Shown here: one piece after another, positions 44,263-52,818 of the stretch
Numbering within the stretch: the first letter of the stretch is position 1
Layout: the number at the start of each line of letters is the position of its first letter
Assembly (NCBI GenBank): GCA_963812525.1
Contig: CAWEVL010000003.1
Coordinates: 1-64,000, forward strand
Reading direction: 5' to 3'
Length of the DNA stretch: 64,000 nt
DNA from: Bog-756 sp963812525
Lineage (GTDB): Bacteria; Actinomycetota; Acidimicrobiia; Acidimicrobiales; RAAP-2
Program-made: the position numbers and the translations under genes
Notes under the pieces: generated by a model
The model's database searches: none
What the model was told of the DNA's origin: nothing
The model's input: the letters and a program-made list of their open reading frames with translations, nothing else

Positions 44263-46530
44263 TCAGGCGATCGGGATGGATCCCCGCACCGTGGACCCGG
44301 CCCCCGGCGTCGAGTCCCAGCGGACCGAGCCGCCGATGGCCCCGAGACGGTCGCTCATGTTCATGAAGCCGTGGCCCGCCTGAGCCACCTGAGCGTCGAA
44401 TCCCGGCCCGTCGTCGGAGACCGTGAAGAGCAGCCCCCCCTCCTCCTCCCACACCCGGACCTCGACGTGGGAGTCGGGAGCGTGCTTGGCCGCGTTCTGC
44501 AGCGCCTCGAGGCAGCAGAAGTACACGGCCGCCTCGATATCGGGCGAGAAGCGCCCGATCCCGTCGCTGTCCGTGGCCACGTCGAGCGGGCTCCGGGAGG
44601 CCACGGCCCGGAGGGCCTCGGGCAGGCCGTTGTCCATCAGCAGCGGCGGGTAGATGCCGTGGGCCAGGTCGCGCAGCTCCTGGACGGTGGCCTTGACCTC
44701 GGCGGCGATCTCGTCGAGGGCCTGGGCGGCCGCCTCGGGGTCCTCGGCCACCAGGTCCTTGACCAGCCGCACGTTCACGGCCAGCGCCACCAGGTGCTGC
44801 TGGGCCCCATCGTGGAGATCCCGTTCGACCCGGCGTCGCTCGGCGTCCGCCGCCGCCACGATGCGGGTCCGCGAGGCCCGCAGCTCGGCGGCCTGCCGTC
44901 GGACCTCGTCCAGGGTCGACTGGAGGGCCGAGTCCAGATTGACGTTGTGGAGGGCCAGTCCCACCTGACGGGAGAGTTCGGTGAGGACCAGGTCCTCCTG
45001 CTCGGTGAAGGGAGGCTCGGTCATGGGCCGCTCGACCACCACCAGTCCCAGGAGCTCACCGCCGTAGGTGATCGGACACACCCGGAGCTGGGCGTGGTCC
45101 CGGCCGGTGATGATCGCCGGCAGCCACACCGACGTCCAGGCGTTCCCCGACACCCCGGCCCGGGCCACGACCGGCTGCTCCTGCGGTCCGATGTGCAACG
45201 TGCCGGGCCCGCGGTCGGGGATCGACGCGCTCCGCTCGAGGACCTCGCTGGAGCCGGTGAACACCTCGGCACTGGTCAGCACCATCGACTTGTGCAGGGA
45301 CTCGGTCAGCTGCAGCAGAAGCTCGTCCATGGCCACCGCCCGGGTCAGCCGGGTGCTGAACGTCTTGACCACGTCGTCGGGGACATCGTCGGTGCCGTAG
45401 ACCAGCCGTTGGGCGAAACGCTGTACCCGCTGGTGGGAGACCGACGCACCCAGCGCCACCACGGCGGCGGCCAGGATGGAGAGGCCCAGCACCTGACGGT
45501 CCCCCGGCCCGGGCTCATGACCGAACCCCAGGATGACCAGCACGTAGACGGCCAGCACCACCGCCGAGAGCCCGGTCGCCGTCAGGAGCCACACCAGGAC
45601 CCGGTCCGACGACCCGAGGAGGCGCCGGAAGGAGGCGGCGGCCACCCCGGCCGGCACCAGCAGCGTGCCCCCGGCGGCGATGGCCCAGGGATGGACCGGC
45701 CACCGGACCAGGACGTACAGACCCACCACCACCAACCCGAACTCCACGGAGGCGACGGCCCCGGCGGCAATCCACTGCAGGCGTTGGCGGTCGATCCCCG
45801 GAGCCAGACGGTACCGGCGGGCCGCGCCGACCAGCCCCACGGCCACGGCCACCAGCCAGCCCACCACCGCAGCCGGATCGGTCAACCGGCCCGATCCGAA
45901 CCAGGCCCACAGGCCGAAGGCCGTCCCGGCGGCATAGCACGCCGCCACCACCACCACACGGGCCCGCGAGACCAGCCGACCGTCGGGCACGGACAGGAGG
46001 AAGTGGACACCCACGGCCATGAGCAGCGCCGGGACCAGGGTGGCCACGAACCGGGCGGCGTGGCCGGTGGTCCCGGCGGTGGTCTCGCCCAACTCGGCGG
46101 CGGTGAACACCACCGCGCCCAACAGGGAGGCCAGCGACACCAGTCGACCCAGCGGTCGGAGCGCGGGTCGGACCAGGAGGCACACGGCGGCCACCACCCA
46201 GCCCAGCGTGAGCTCGACCCGGATCACGTCCGCCGTGCTGACCCCGGCCGCCACCGCCTTGGCCAGCCCGTACCCGGCAACGGCGAGGGCGGGAGCGACC
46301 AGGAGCACGCTGGGGGACAGCCGGGCGGTGTCGTCGCGGTCGTCGGGCACCGGCGCCGCCCGGGCCCGGGAGGGATGGGCGCCCATCAGGGTGACCCCGT
46401 CACCCCGGTGATCGGCGACGTCGTTCGCCACCGGCACCGTCGCCTCCGTGGTGGCCGCCGTGATGGCCGCCCCGGCTGTCGTCTCCGAAGCAGCAGCCCC
46501 CGACGCCGACGCCTCGGGAGTCGTGGTCAC
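44263..46530 (-). CDS. Membrane sensor histidine kinase (HisKA_3 type)
   Basis: This 755-residue kinase has a disordered Ala/Thr-rich N-tail (about 70 residues), eight to ten transmembrane helices (about 75-345), a GAF-like segment (about 395-540), a HisKA_3 dimerisation helix with H573 in RDLHDGAQQH, and a HATPase with N-box LEALQNAAKHA and G-box SDDGPGFD. H-D-G-A-Q-Q-H is the NarX/DesK-class signature and fits NarL-type partners. The GTG start overlaps the ABC ATPase stop (GTGA), so it is the third gene of an operon with the ATPase and the receiver-HTH-cyclase. The many-helix sensor suggests a membrane or lipophilic signal. Confidence 0.9.
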   Translation of the reverse strand: MTTTPEASASGAAASETTAGAAITAATTEATVPVANDVADHRGDGVTLMGAHPSRARAAPVPDDRDDTARLSPSVLLVAPALAVAGYGLAKAVAAGVSTADVIRVELTLGWVVAAVCLLVRPALRPLGRLVSLASLLGAVVFTAAELGETTAGTTGHAARFVATLVPALLMAVGVHFLLSVPDGRLVSRARVVVVAACYAAGTAFGLWAWFGSGRLTDPAAVVGWLVAVAVGLVGAARRYRLAPGIDRQRLQWIAAGAVASVEFGLVVVGLYVLVRWPVHPWAIAAGGTLLVPAGVAAASFRRLLGSSDRVLVWLLTATGLSAVVLAVYVLVILGFGHEPGPGDRQVLGLSILAAAVVALGASVSHQRVQRFAQRLVYGTDDVPDDVVKTFSTRLTRAVAMDELLLQLTESLHKSMVLTSAEVFTGSSEVLERSASIPDRGPGTLHIGPQEQPVVARAGVSGNAWTSVWLPAIITGRDHAQLRVCPITYGGELLGLVVVERPMTEPPFTEQEDLVLTELSRQVGLALHNVNLDSALQSTLDEVRRQAAELRASRTRIVAAADAERRRVERDLHDGAQQHLVALAVNVRLVKDLVAEDPEAAAQALDEIAAEVKATVQELRDLAHGIYPPLLMDNGLPEALRAVASRSPLDVATDSDGIGRFSPDIEAAVYFCCLEALQNAAKHAPDSHVEVRVWEEEGGLLFTVSDDGPGFDAQVAQAGHGFMNMSDRLGAIGGSVRWDSTPGAGSTVRGSIPIA

Positions 46531-47315
46531 CGAACCTCGTACCCGGCCTCGGCCGGCTTCCGGTCCGGTGCCTCCACCATGCGTCCGTCGCGCATGGAGA
46601 TCAGGTGCTCGGCGGCCCGGGCCACGTCGTTGTCGTGGGTGACGAGCACGATGGTCTGGCCACCTCGGTGCAGCCGCGACAGGAGCTCGACGATTTCGTG
46701 GCCGCTGTCCGAGTCGAGGGCCCCGGTCGGCTCGTCGGCCAGGAGCAGGGTGGGCTGGTTGGCCAGGGCGCGGGCGATGGCCAGACGTTGGCGCTGCCCA
46801 CCCGAGAGCGAACCCGGGACGACCTTGGCCTTGTCGCCCACCCCCAGGAGGTCGAGGAGGTCCCTGGCCCGGCTCTCGGCCGGCTTGCGCTTGGTGCCGG
46901 CGATGATGGCCGGCAGGGCCACGTTCTCCAGCGCCGTCATGCTCTCCAACAGGTTGAAGAACTGGAAGACGATGCCGATGTGCTGGCGTCGGATGAGGGA
47001 GAGCTCGTCCTCGGTGCGACCCGTCACCAGCTGCCCGCCCACCTTGATGGTGCCCTCGTCGGCCGTGTCCAGTCCGGCCACCAGGTTGAGGAGCGTCGAC
47101 TTCCCGCAGCCCGACGGGCCCATCAGCGCCACGAAGTCGCCGGCCGGCACCCGCAGGTTGGCGCCGCGCAGTGCCCGCACCGGGGCGTTCTCGGCCTCGA
47201 AGGTCTTGCGAACCCCCTCCACCACCAGTACGTCCTCGGTCCCGGGGGCGCCCTCCACTCCGGGATCGGGCTCAGGTCCGTCAGCCGTCGGGTCTACGTC
47301 CACCACTGCACTCAT
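46527..47315 (-). CDS. MacB/LolD-type ABC transporter ATPase
   Basis: This 262-residue ATPase has Walker A GPSGCGKST, Q-loop VFQFFNLLESMT, signature LSGGQRQRL, Walker B LLLADEPTGALD and switch His in LVTHD. It is the class that pairs with MacB/FtsX-like permeases. The N-terminal 30 residues are acidic and probably disordered. No permease gene is in this operon. The FtsX-like permeases at 5678-8095 and 54115-56589 lack ATPases and are possible partners. ATG 47315 has a strong GGAGGAG site and overlaps the cyclase stop (ATGA). Its stop overlaps the histidine kinase start. Confidence 0.9.
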   Translation of the reverse strand: MSAVVDVDPTADGPEPDPGVEGAPGTEDVLVVEGVRKTFEAENAPVRALRGANLRVPAGDFVALMGPSGCGKSTLLNLVAGLDTADEGTIKVGGQLVTGRTEDELSLIRRQHIGIVFQFFNLLESMTALENVALPAIIAGTKRKPAESRARDLLDLLGVGDKAKVVPGSLSGGQRQRLAIARALANQPTLLLADEPTGALDSDSGHEIVELLSRLHRGGQTIVLVTHDNDVARAAEHLISMRDGRMVEAPDRKPAEAGYEVR

Positions 47316-48769
47316 CGGGTTACTCCTCCGGGAGGGTTGTCGGAACGGCTGCCGGCCGGCACCGCCAACGGTGGCCGTCCGGACGACACGGCTGACGGCG
47401 GAGGCGGCGGGGGCGCCACCGGCGCCGCCACCGCCACCACCGGCACCTGACGGGCGATCCGCCACGCCCGCACCGGGGTGTCCCGTCCTTTGACCAGTTG
47501 CTCGGGCAAGAGTCTCGCCTCCACCGGCGCCGCCAAGGCGTCCATCGTGGCCTGACTCAGCACAGTCTCCCCCGATTCGGCCAGTTGCTGCAGGCGTTGG
47601 GAGAGATTGACCGTATCGCCGACCAGGGTGTACTCCAGGCGCTCCTCGGTTCCGAGCAGGGCGGCGGCCGCCTCACCGGTGGACAGCCCCATGCCCAGCC
47701 CGAAGGCCGGAAGGCCTTCCCGCTCCCAACCGGCGTTGACCTCGGCCTGGAGCCGGTGGGCGTCGGCCGCGGCCAACAGGGCCCGGTCGGCGTGGTCGGG
47801 CTGGGAAAACGGGGCCCCGAAGACGGCCATCACCGCGTCGCCCACGAACTGCATGATGGTCCCGTCCTGGGCCAGGATGGCCTGATTCATGGCCGCCCGG
47901 TGGGTGTTGAGCTGGCCGGCCAGCTGGCTGGGATCGGCGTGCTCGGCGATGGTCGAGTAGGACCGGATGTCGCTCATCAGCACCGTGACCTCGACTACCT
48001 CGGTCTTCCCGATGTCACGGCCATCCCGCCGCAGCTTCTCCGCCAGTCCGCCGGGGAGCAGGCGGGACAGGGACTCGCCCTGCTCCTCCCGTTCGACGAT
48101 GCACTGGTGGAGCAGCCGCAGCCGGCGGATGGCTCCCTCGGTTCCCGCCGAGACTCCCTGGGCCAGCTTGACGAACAGCGCCTCGACCTGGGTGTCGACG
48201 GCCTCGGGGGTGGTGCGCTGGGCGGCGGCGATGGCCTTGATGGGCCTGCCCTCGGCGACCCAGTTCAACAGCGACTCCTCGGACTCGGTCAGACCACCGT
48301 GGGTGGTGACCGGCCGGACGAGGGCATCGACGATGGAGGGGTCGAGAGCCGTGCCGCCGGTGGCCACCGCCCGCACCGCGTCGACCAGCTGGTTGCCCTC
48401 GGCGATGTGGTCCTTGAGGAGGTAGCCGTAGCCGGCCGAGCCTTCGGCCACCAGGGAGATCGCGTACTCGGGGTCGTCGTACTGGGACAGGATGACCACG
48501 CCGGTGCCCGGACACCGCTGCCTGACCTCACGGGCCGCCTCGATGCCCTCGCGCTGAAAGGTGGGTGGCATCCGGATGTCGGTGACCAGCACGTGGGGCT
48601 GGCTGGCCAGCACCCCCTCGACCAGGCTGTCGTAGTCCTCGGCCACCCCCACCACCCGCAGGTCGCTCTGGCGTTCCAGCAGGGTCCGCACGCCCTCTCG
48701 GACGATCACGTTGTCGTCGGCCAGGAACACGTCGATGACGGCCCCCGGGGTCGGGTCTTCGGTATCCAT
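47312..48769 (-). CDS. Response regulator fused to HTH and class III nucleotidyl cyclase
   Basis: This 485-residue three-part protein has a receiver (1-125; D64 in VLVTDIRMPP), a degenerate LuxR-type helix-turn-helix (about 158-205, LTESEESLLNWVAEG), and a class III cyclase (about 258-440). The cyclase keeps both metal Asp (D267, D311) and the transition-state pair N388 and R392. The substrate-selecting pair is Q307/D385, Q in place of the Lys of classical adenylate cyclases. It should make cAMP or cGMP under phosphorylation control. The C-tail is Pro/Ala-rich. It is first in the operon with the ABC ATPase and kinase, and divergent from a cyclic-nucleotide-binding protein. Confidence 0.9.
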   Translation of the reverse strand: MDTEDPTPGAVIDVFLADDNVIVREGVRTLLERQSDLRVVGVAEDYDSLVEGVLASQPHVLVTDIRMPPTFQREGIEAAREVRQRCPGTGVVILSQYDDPEYAISLVAEGSAGYGYLLKDHIAEGNQLVDAVRAVATGGTALDPSIVDALVRPVTTHGGLTESEESLLNWVAEGRPIKAIAAAQRTTPEAVDTQVEALFVKLAQGVSAGTEGAIRRLRLLHQCIVEREEQGESLSRLLPGGLAEKLRRDGRDIGKTEVVEVTVLMSDIRSYSTIAEHADPSQLAGQLNTHRAAMNQAILAQDGTIMQFVGDAVMAVFGAPFSQPDHADRALLAAADAHRLQAEVNAGWEREGLPAFGLGMGLSTGEAAAALLGTEERLEYTLVGDTVNLSQRLQQLAESGETVLSQATMDALAAPVEARLLPEQLVKGRDTPVRAWRIARQVPVVAVAAPVAPPPPPPSAVSSGRPPLAVPAGSRSDNPPGGVTR

Positions 48770-48778
48770 GATGCATCA
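48769..48778. promoter_or_regulatory. 10-bp palindrome at the divergent cyclase/CNBD promoter region
   Basis: TGATGCATCA is a perfect palindrome overlapping the first base of the cyclase start. It borders an AT-rich island (48777-48792) in the 135-bp region shared with the divergent cyclic-nucleotide-binding gene. It could be an operator; there is no direct support beyond symmetry and position. Confidence 0.3.
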
Positions 48779-48904
48779 GTTATCACATATCCCCGCCCGG
48801 CTGGACAGTGCGTGAGCACGCCATCGGGGGGTGGTGCCAGCCACACCCTGCCTGGAGGGCGGTCACGGTGGACCCGGCCCCCATCCGGCGTCAGGATGGA
48901 CACC

Positions 48905-49906
48905 ATGCGAACCGAGCACTCCGTAACCTCATTGTCGTGGATCCCTTCCGAGGCGGTCCGGGGCGGGACCCGGGTGGCCTTCGACCGGGGTTTCACCCAC
49001 TACGACGACCCACCGCCCGACGTCATCGAGGACATCGAGGCGCTGCGCCAGGCCGACCGCTTCCGGTTCGCCAACGTGCTCTCGGCCTACCTGGAGTACG
49101 ACGCCGACGGCACCATCACCGGGTACGGCTACACCGGGGGCGGCCTGATGGGCTCGACCACCGTGGCGGTGGGCGGCCTCAACAAGGCGTTCGAAGCGGT
49201 GGCCCTTCCCATGATCCAGCAGCCACCGGAGGTGGGGGACGGCTGGGTGCGGTTCGTCCAGACGGCCGGAGGCCGCACCGGGCTCCCCGCCCCGCGCCGG
49301 GTGCGGCGCAAGCCGTTCATCCAGTGGCAGGCCCCGCTGGTGTGGGCCACCTTGGGGCTCACGCTCCGTGTCGACGGCCCGGCGACATTCGACGTCCTCG
49401 GGGCCAGCCGGTTCCCCCGGCACTGGTTCTACGACGGGGACGGGAAGTTGGCGGCCAAGTCGGGGCTCACCGATTTCAAGGACTGGTACCGCAAGTCGTT
49501 CGGGAAGCACACGCCGTGGGGTGAACAGGACTCCCCCGCGCTGGTCACCGCGGTGGAGACGGCCCTCGAGCGGGCGCTGTCGGTCCAGATGATGGACAAG
49601 AATTCGAAGCCCAAGTTCCGGAAGCTTTCGGCCGGGGACACCCTGGTGCAGGAGGGCGAACAGGGTACCGACGTCTTCCTGGTGCTCGACGGGGTCATCC
49701 GCGTGGAGAAGGGCGGCGAACGGATGGCCGAGTACGGGCCCGGCGCCGTGCTGGGCGAGCGTGCCGGCATCGAAGGCGGCGCCCGGACGTCGACCCTGGT
49801 GGCGGTGACCGACTCCCGGGTGGCGGTGGTGGCCCACAGCGCCATGGACCGCGACCAATTGCACGAGCTGGCCAAGGGCCACCGGAGCGAGAAGCCACAG
49901 GCCTAG
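48905..49906 (+). CDS. Cyclic-nucleotide-binding domain protein with uncharacterised N-terminal domain
   Basis: The C-terminal 100 residues form a cNMP-binding domain: LSAGDTLVQEGEQGTDVFLV, then a phosphate-binding cassette GERAGIEGGARTSTLVA with the Glu and Arg needed to hold the cyclic phosphate. The N-terminal 230 residues (for example YGYTGGGLMGSTTVAVGGL and FPRHWFYDGDGKLAAKSG) match no domain I know, and no DNA-binding motif is visible, so it is not a Crp-type factor. It is divergent from the cyclase fusion and 3 bp upstream of an MBL hydrolase. The likely role is effector of the adjacent cyclase. ATG 48905 (333 residues) or ATG 48896. Confidence 0.82.
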   Translation: MRTEHSVTSLSWIPSEAVRGGTRVAFDRGFTHYDDPPPDVIEDIEALRQADRFRFANVLSAYLEYDADGTITGYGYTGGGLMGSTTVAVGGLNKAFEAVALPMIQQPPEVGDGWVRFVQTAGGRTGLPAPRRVRRKPFIQWQAPLVWATLGLTLRVDGPATFDVLGASRFPRHWFYDGDGKLAAKSGLTDFKDWYRKSFGKHTPWGEQDSPALVTAVETALERALSVQMMDKNSKPKFRKLSAGDTLVQEGEQGTDVFLVLDGVIRVEKGGERMAEYGPGAVLGERAGIEGGARTSTLVAVTDSRVAVVAHSAMDRDQLHELAKGHRSEKPQA

Positions 49907-49909
49907 GGG

Positions 49910-50794
49910 GTGCGGGCCCACCTCCTGGGTGTGCGTGGTTCCGTTCCCACCCCGGGCCTCCCCTTCGTCCGCTACGGGGGCAACACGTCGTGCGTGGCCG
50001 TGGCCCGTGACGGCGAGCCGCCCTCACTGGTGTTGGATGCCGGCACCGGCATCCGGGCGCTGACCGAACTGCTCGGCGGCTGCGGCGGCGGAGGTGCCGG
50101 CGGCAGTGCCGGCGGCGAGAGCGCACCCTTCTCCGGCAGCCTCCTCCTCTCCCACCTGCACTGGGACCACGTCGAGGGCCTCCCCTTCTGCACGGCCCTC
50201 GACCGTCCGGACGCCCGCTGCGACGTCCTGCTCCCGGCCCAGGCCGACGGCACCGGGCCGGTGGCGGCCCTGGCCCGGATGATGTCCCCACCCAACTTCC
50301 CCATCGGTCCCGACGGGCTCCTCGGCAGCTGGACGTTTGCCGCGCTCGAACCGGGGATCTACCAACGGGAGGGGTGGATGGTCACTGCGGCCGAGATCGC
50401 CCACAAGGGGGGCACCACCTTCGGCTATCGGATCGAGGGCGACGGCTCGGCCCTGGCCTACCTCCCCGACCACTGCCCCACCGCCTACGGGCCCGGTCCG
50501 GACGGATGGGGGGCGTACCCGCCGGCCGTGCTGGATCTGGTCGGCGGCGTCGACCTGCTCATCCACGACGCCCAACTGACCGCCGACCAGCTCCCCGACG
50601 GCGCGGCCTACGGGCATGCCGCCATGGAGTACGCCGTGTCCCTCGGCGAGCGGGCCGGCGCGTCCACCGTGGTCCTGTTCCATCACAGCCCCGGTCGGAC
50701 GGACGATCAGCTCGACGAGATCGCCCACCGGTTCCGCAACCACGCGGCACCGTCGGTGGTGGTGGCCGTCGAGGGCACGGTGCTCGGCTGCTGA
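49910..50794 (+). CDS. MBL-fold metallohydrolase, candidate cyclic-nucleotide phosphodiesterase
   Basis: The 294-residue protein has the metallo-beta-lactamase metal motif H82-L-H84-W-D86-H87, the N-terminal family signature GVRGSVPTPG then RYGGNTSC, and further ligands in IHDAQLT and VLFHHSP. The fold includes beta-lactamases, RNases and several cyclic-nucleotide phosphodiesterases. The gene starts 3 bp after the cNMP-binding gene, so the two are coupled. Next to a cyclase and a cNMP effector, a phosphodiesterase role is a reasonable inference, not shown by the sequence. A Gly-rich loop (residues 56-69) is unusual. Confidence 0.82.
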   Translation: MRAHLLGVRGSVPTPGLPFVRYGGNTSCVAVARDGEPPSLVLDAGTGIRALTELLGGCGGGGAGGSAGGESAPFSGSLLLSHLHWDHVEGLPFCTALDRPDARCDVLLPAQADGTGPVAALARMMSPPNFPIGPDGLLGSWTFAALEPGIYQREGWMVTAAEIAHKGGTTFGYRIEGDGSALAYLPDHCPTAYGPGPDGWGAYPPAVLDLVGGVDLLIHDAQLTADQLPDGAAYGHAAMEYAVSLGERAGASTVVLFHHSPGRTDDQLDEIAHRFRNHAAPSVVVAVEGTVLGC

Positions 50795-50827
50795 GCCAAG
50801 GGGCTGGGGTCGCCGCGCCCTCGGCGT

Positions 50828-51877
50828 TCAGCCGGCCAGCTCCTTGACCTTGGCGATGAGGTCGACGGACCGCTGGTCGCCCACCGGTACCGGCGTCACC
50901 TGGAGGTGGGTCACGCCGGCGTCCCGGTAGGCGGCGATGCGCTCGGCCACGTAGCTCTCCGGACCGCACAGCGAGGTGGCCTCGAGTAGCTCGGTGGGGA
51001 CCAGGGCCTCGGCCTCCTTCTTCTTGCCGTCGAGGTAGAGCTCCTGGATCTGCTCGGCCTCCTTCTCGAAGCCGTAGCGTCGAACCACGTCGTTGTAGAA
51101 GTTCCTCCCCTTGGCGCCCATGCCCCCCACGTACAAGGCCAACCCGGGTCGCGTCAGCTCCCGGAGGGCGGTGACGTCATCGCCCTCGCCGATGGCCAGC
51201 AACCCGCCGGTGGAGATCTGGAGCGGGCCGAGAGATGGGTCCCGCTTGGCCGCCCCGGCATCCAGTGCCGGCCCCCAGATCTCCCGGGCCTGCTCGGGCA
51301 TGAACATCATCGGGAGCCAGCCGTCGGCCACCTCGGCGGTCATGCTCACGTTCTTCTCGCCCAGCGCCGCCACCCAGATGGGGACGGCCGGCCGCACCGG
51401 GTGGGCGATGATCTTGAGCGCCTTGCCCAGCCCCGTACCCTGGTCCGGGGGCAGGGGCATGGTGTAATGGGCGCCCTCGTGGACCAGCGGGGCCTCCCGC
51501 TTCCAGACCTGCCGACAGACGTCGATGATCTCGCGTGTCCGGCCGATGGGGGCGTTGAACGGTACACCGTGGAAGCCCTCGATGACCTGGGGTCCCGATG
51601 AGCCCAGCCCGAGGTGGAACCGACCGTCCGAGAGCGTGTCGATCCCGGCCGCGGTCATGGCGATGAGCGTGGGGGTCCGGGTGAAGATGGGCAGGATGGC
51701 CGAGCCGATCTCCACCGACTCGGTGAGGGCGGCGATGTACCCCATCAGGCTGGGCCCGTCGAGACCGTAGGCCTCGGCCACCCACACCAGGTCCAGCCCG
51801 GCCTTCTCGAACTCCGCCACCTCGGCGGCGGCCTGCCGGAAGCCTCCCGCGTAACTCAGGAACGTGCTGATCTTCAT
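50828..51877 (-). CDS. LLM-class F420-dependent oxidoreductase (Rv3520c-like)
   Basis: The 349-residue enzyme starts MKISTFLSYAGGFRQAAAEV and contains GRFHLGLGSSGPQVIEGFHG, PIWVAALGEKNV and ADGWLPMMFMP, matching the TIGR03559/Rv3520c-type F420 family. In mycobacteria that family member lies in a sterol-catabolism region. Here it is the third gene behind an acyl-CoA dehydrogenase and a thioesterase (gaps of 49 and 82 bp), which again suggests lipid or steroid breakdown. ATG 51877 follows a GGGAGAAG ribosome site. It converges with the MBL gene, with 33 bp between the stops. Confidence 0.88.
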   Translation of the reverse strand: MKISTFLSYAGGFRQAAAEVAEFEKAGLDLVWVAEAYGLDGPSLMGYIAALTESVEIGSAILPIFTRTPTLIAMTAAGIDTLSDGRFHLGLGSSGPQVIEGFHGVPFNAPIGRTREIIDVCRQVWKREAPLVHEGAHYTMPLPPDQGTGLGKALKIIAHPVRPAVPIWVAALGEKNVSMTAEVADGWLPMMFMPEQAREIWGPALDAGAAKRDPSLGPLQISTGGLLAIGEGDDVTALRELTRPGLALYVGGMGAKGRNFYNDVVRRYGFEKEAEQIQELYLDGKKKEAEALVPTELLEATSLCGPESYVAERIAAYRDAGVTHLQVTPVPVGDQRSVDLIAKVKELAG

Positions 51878-51959
51878 CGCTTCTCCCCGTCGGGTCGTGC
51901 GCCCCGCGGCGGGCGCTGCCCCAGACCTTACGACGGCGGACCGGACGGCGGCGGCGAGG

Positions 51960-52769
51960 TCAGTCCCAGGCCCGTACGCTCATCGACTGACTGGCCGTGG
52001 CGAGCAGCGCGCCCTGTTCCGACCAGAGGTAGGCCACCCCCTGGCCGTACCCACCCACCAGCGCCTGGATACGGATGTCGCAGAGCACCCACTCGGTGGG
52101 CTCGAGGTGGACCACCCGGATGGTGTTGTCGAGGCTCCGGGACATCACCCGGCGCCCCAGGGGTTGGGACACCCCGCCGGTCACGTAGTCACCGATGATG
52201 GCCAGGGTGGCAGCCGAGGGCTCCAGGTGGCCGGGCACCCGGGCCCACAGGGCGCTGGCGGGGTCGCCGGGACCGGCGGTGCCCGAGGTGATCTCCTCGA
52301 ACGACCGCCCCCGGGCCAGGCGGACGTCGATCCGGTCGAAGATGGAGGTGGTGGTGAAGTCGGGGAGGCGGCGGGGTGGGCACTGGTCGGGCGGGGGCAC
52401 GTCCGGCGGGGTGATCCACACGCCGCCGTCGTCGAACCTTCCCGGCAACCCCATCGCCGCGTTGACCGTCAGGATCTCCTGGTCGCCGACATACCCCACC
52501 GCCCTGGCCTGGGTGACCCGGTTGCCCTCGGCGGCCAGGGTCACGGTCAGGTCCAGCACGGCGTGGGTCGGAGCGTACGAGAGGTACTGGGCCGTCGACC
52601 ACACCGTCGGGCGGCCCGAGGCCGCCTCCAGCGCCACCAGGGCGGCGGCGAGTCCGCACCCGCCGAACAGGAAATGGCCCGGCGTGGCCAGCTCGGGCAC
52701 CACCGTCAGCCGCCACTGCCGGTCGTGACCGACCGGCTCCATGCCGAGGAACTGCCGGGCGTCCGTCAT
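51960..52769 (-). CDS. TesB-like double-hotdog thioesterase family protein
   Basis: The 269-residue protein has two hotdog halves: GHFLFGGCGLAAALVALEAA near residues 30-50 in the first, and SLDNTIRVVHLEPTEWVLCD then GYGQGVAYLWSEQGALLATA in the second, the latter with the conserved G-x-x-x-LWSEQG-LLAT-SQ block of TesB-like acyl-CoA thioesterases. It should cleave acyl-CoA to free acid. ATG 52769 is chosen; an upstream in-frame GTG would add a short Pro/Gly stretch. It is the middle gene of the acyl-CoA dehydrogenase operon. Confidence 0.82.
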   Translation of the reverse strand: MTDARQFLGMEPVGHDRQWRLTVVPELATPGHFLFGGCGLAAALVALEAASGRPTVWSTAQYLSYAPTHAVLDLTVTLAAEGNRVTQARAVGYVGDQEILTVNAAMGLPGRFDDGGVWITPPDVPPPDQCPPRRLPDFTTTSIFDRIDVRLARGRSFEEITSGTAGPGDPASALWARVPGHLEPSAATLAIIGDYVTGGVSQPLGRRVMSRSLDNTIRVVHLEPTEWVLCDIRIQALVGGYGQGVAYLWSEQGALLATASQSMSVRAWD

Positions 52770-52818
52770 CGGCGCGCCGACGGGGCCGTCCGGGTCAACC
52801 GCCCCGTCTCCACCGCCC

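Noticed and set aside
50094..50282. Small plus-strand frame inside the MBL gene
   Set aside because: Out-of-frame shadow of the MBL hydrolase with Ala/Pro/Ser/Arg-rich translation.
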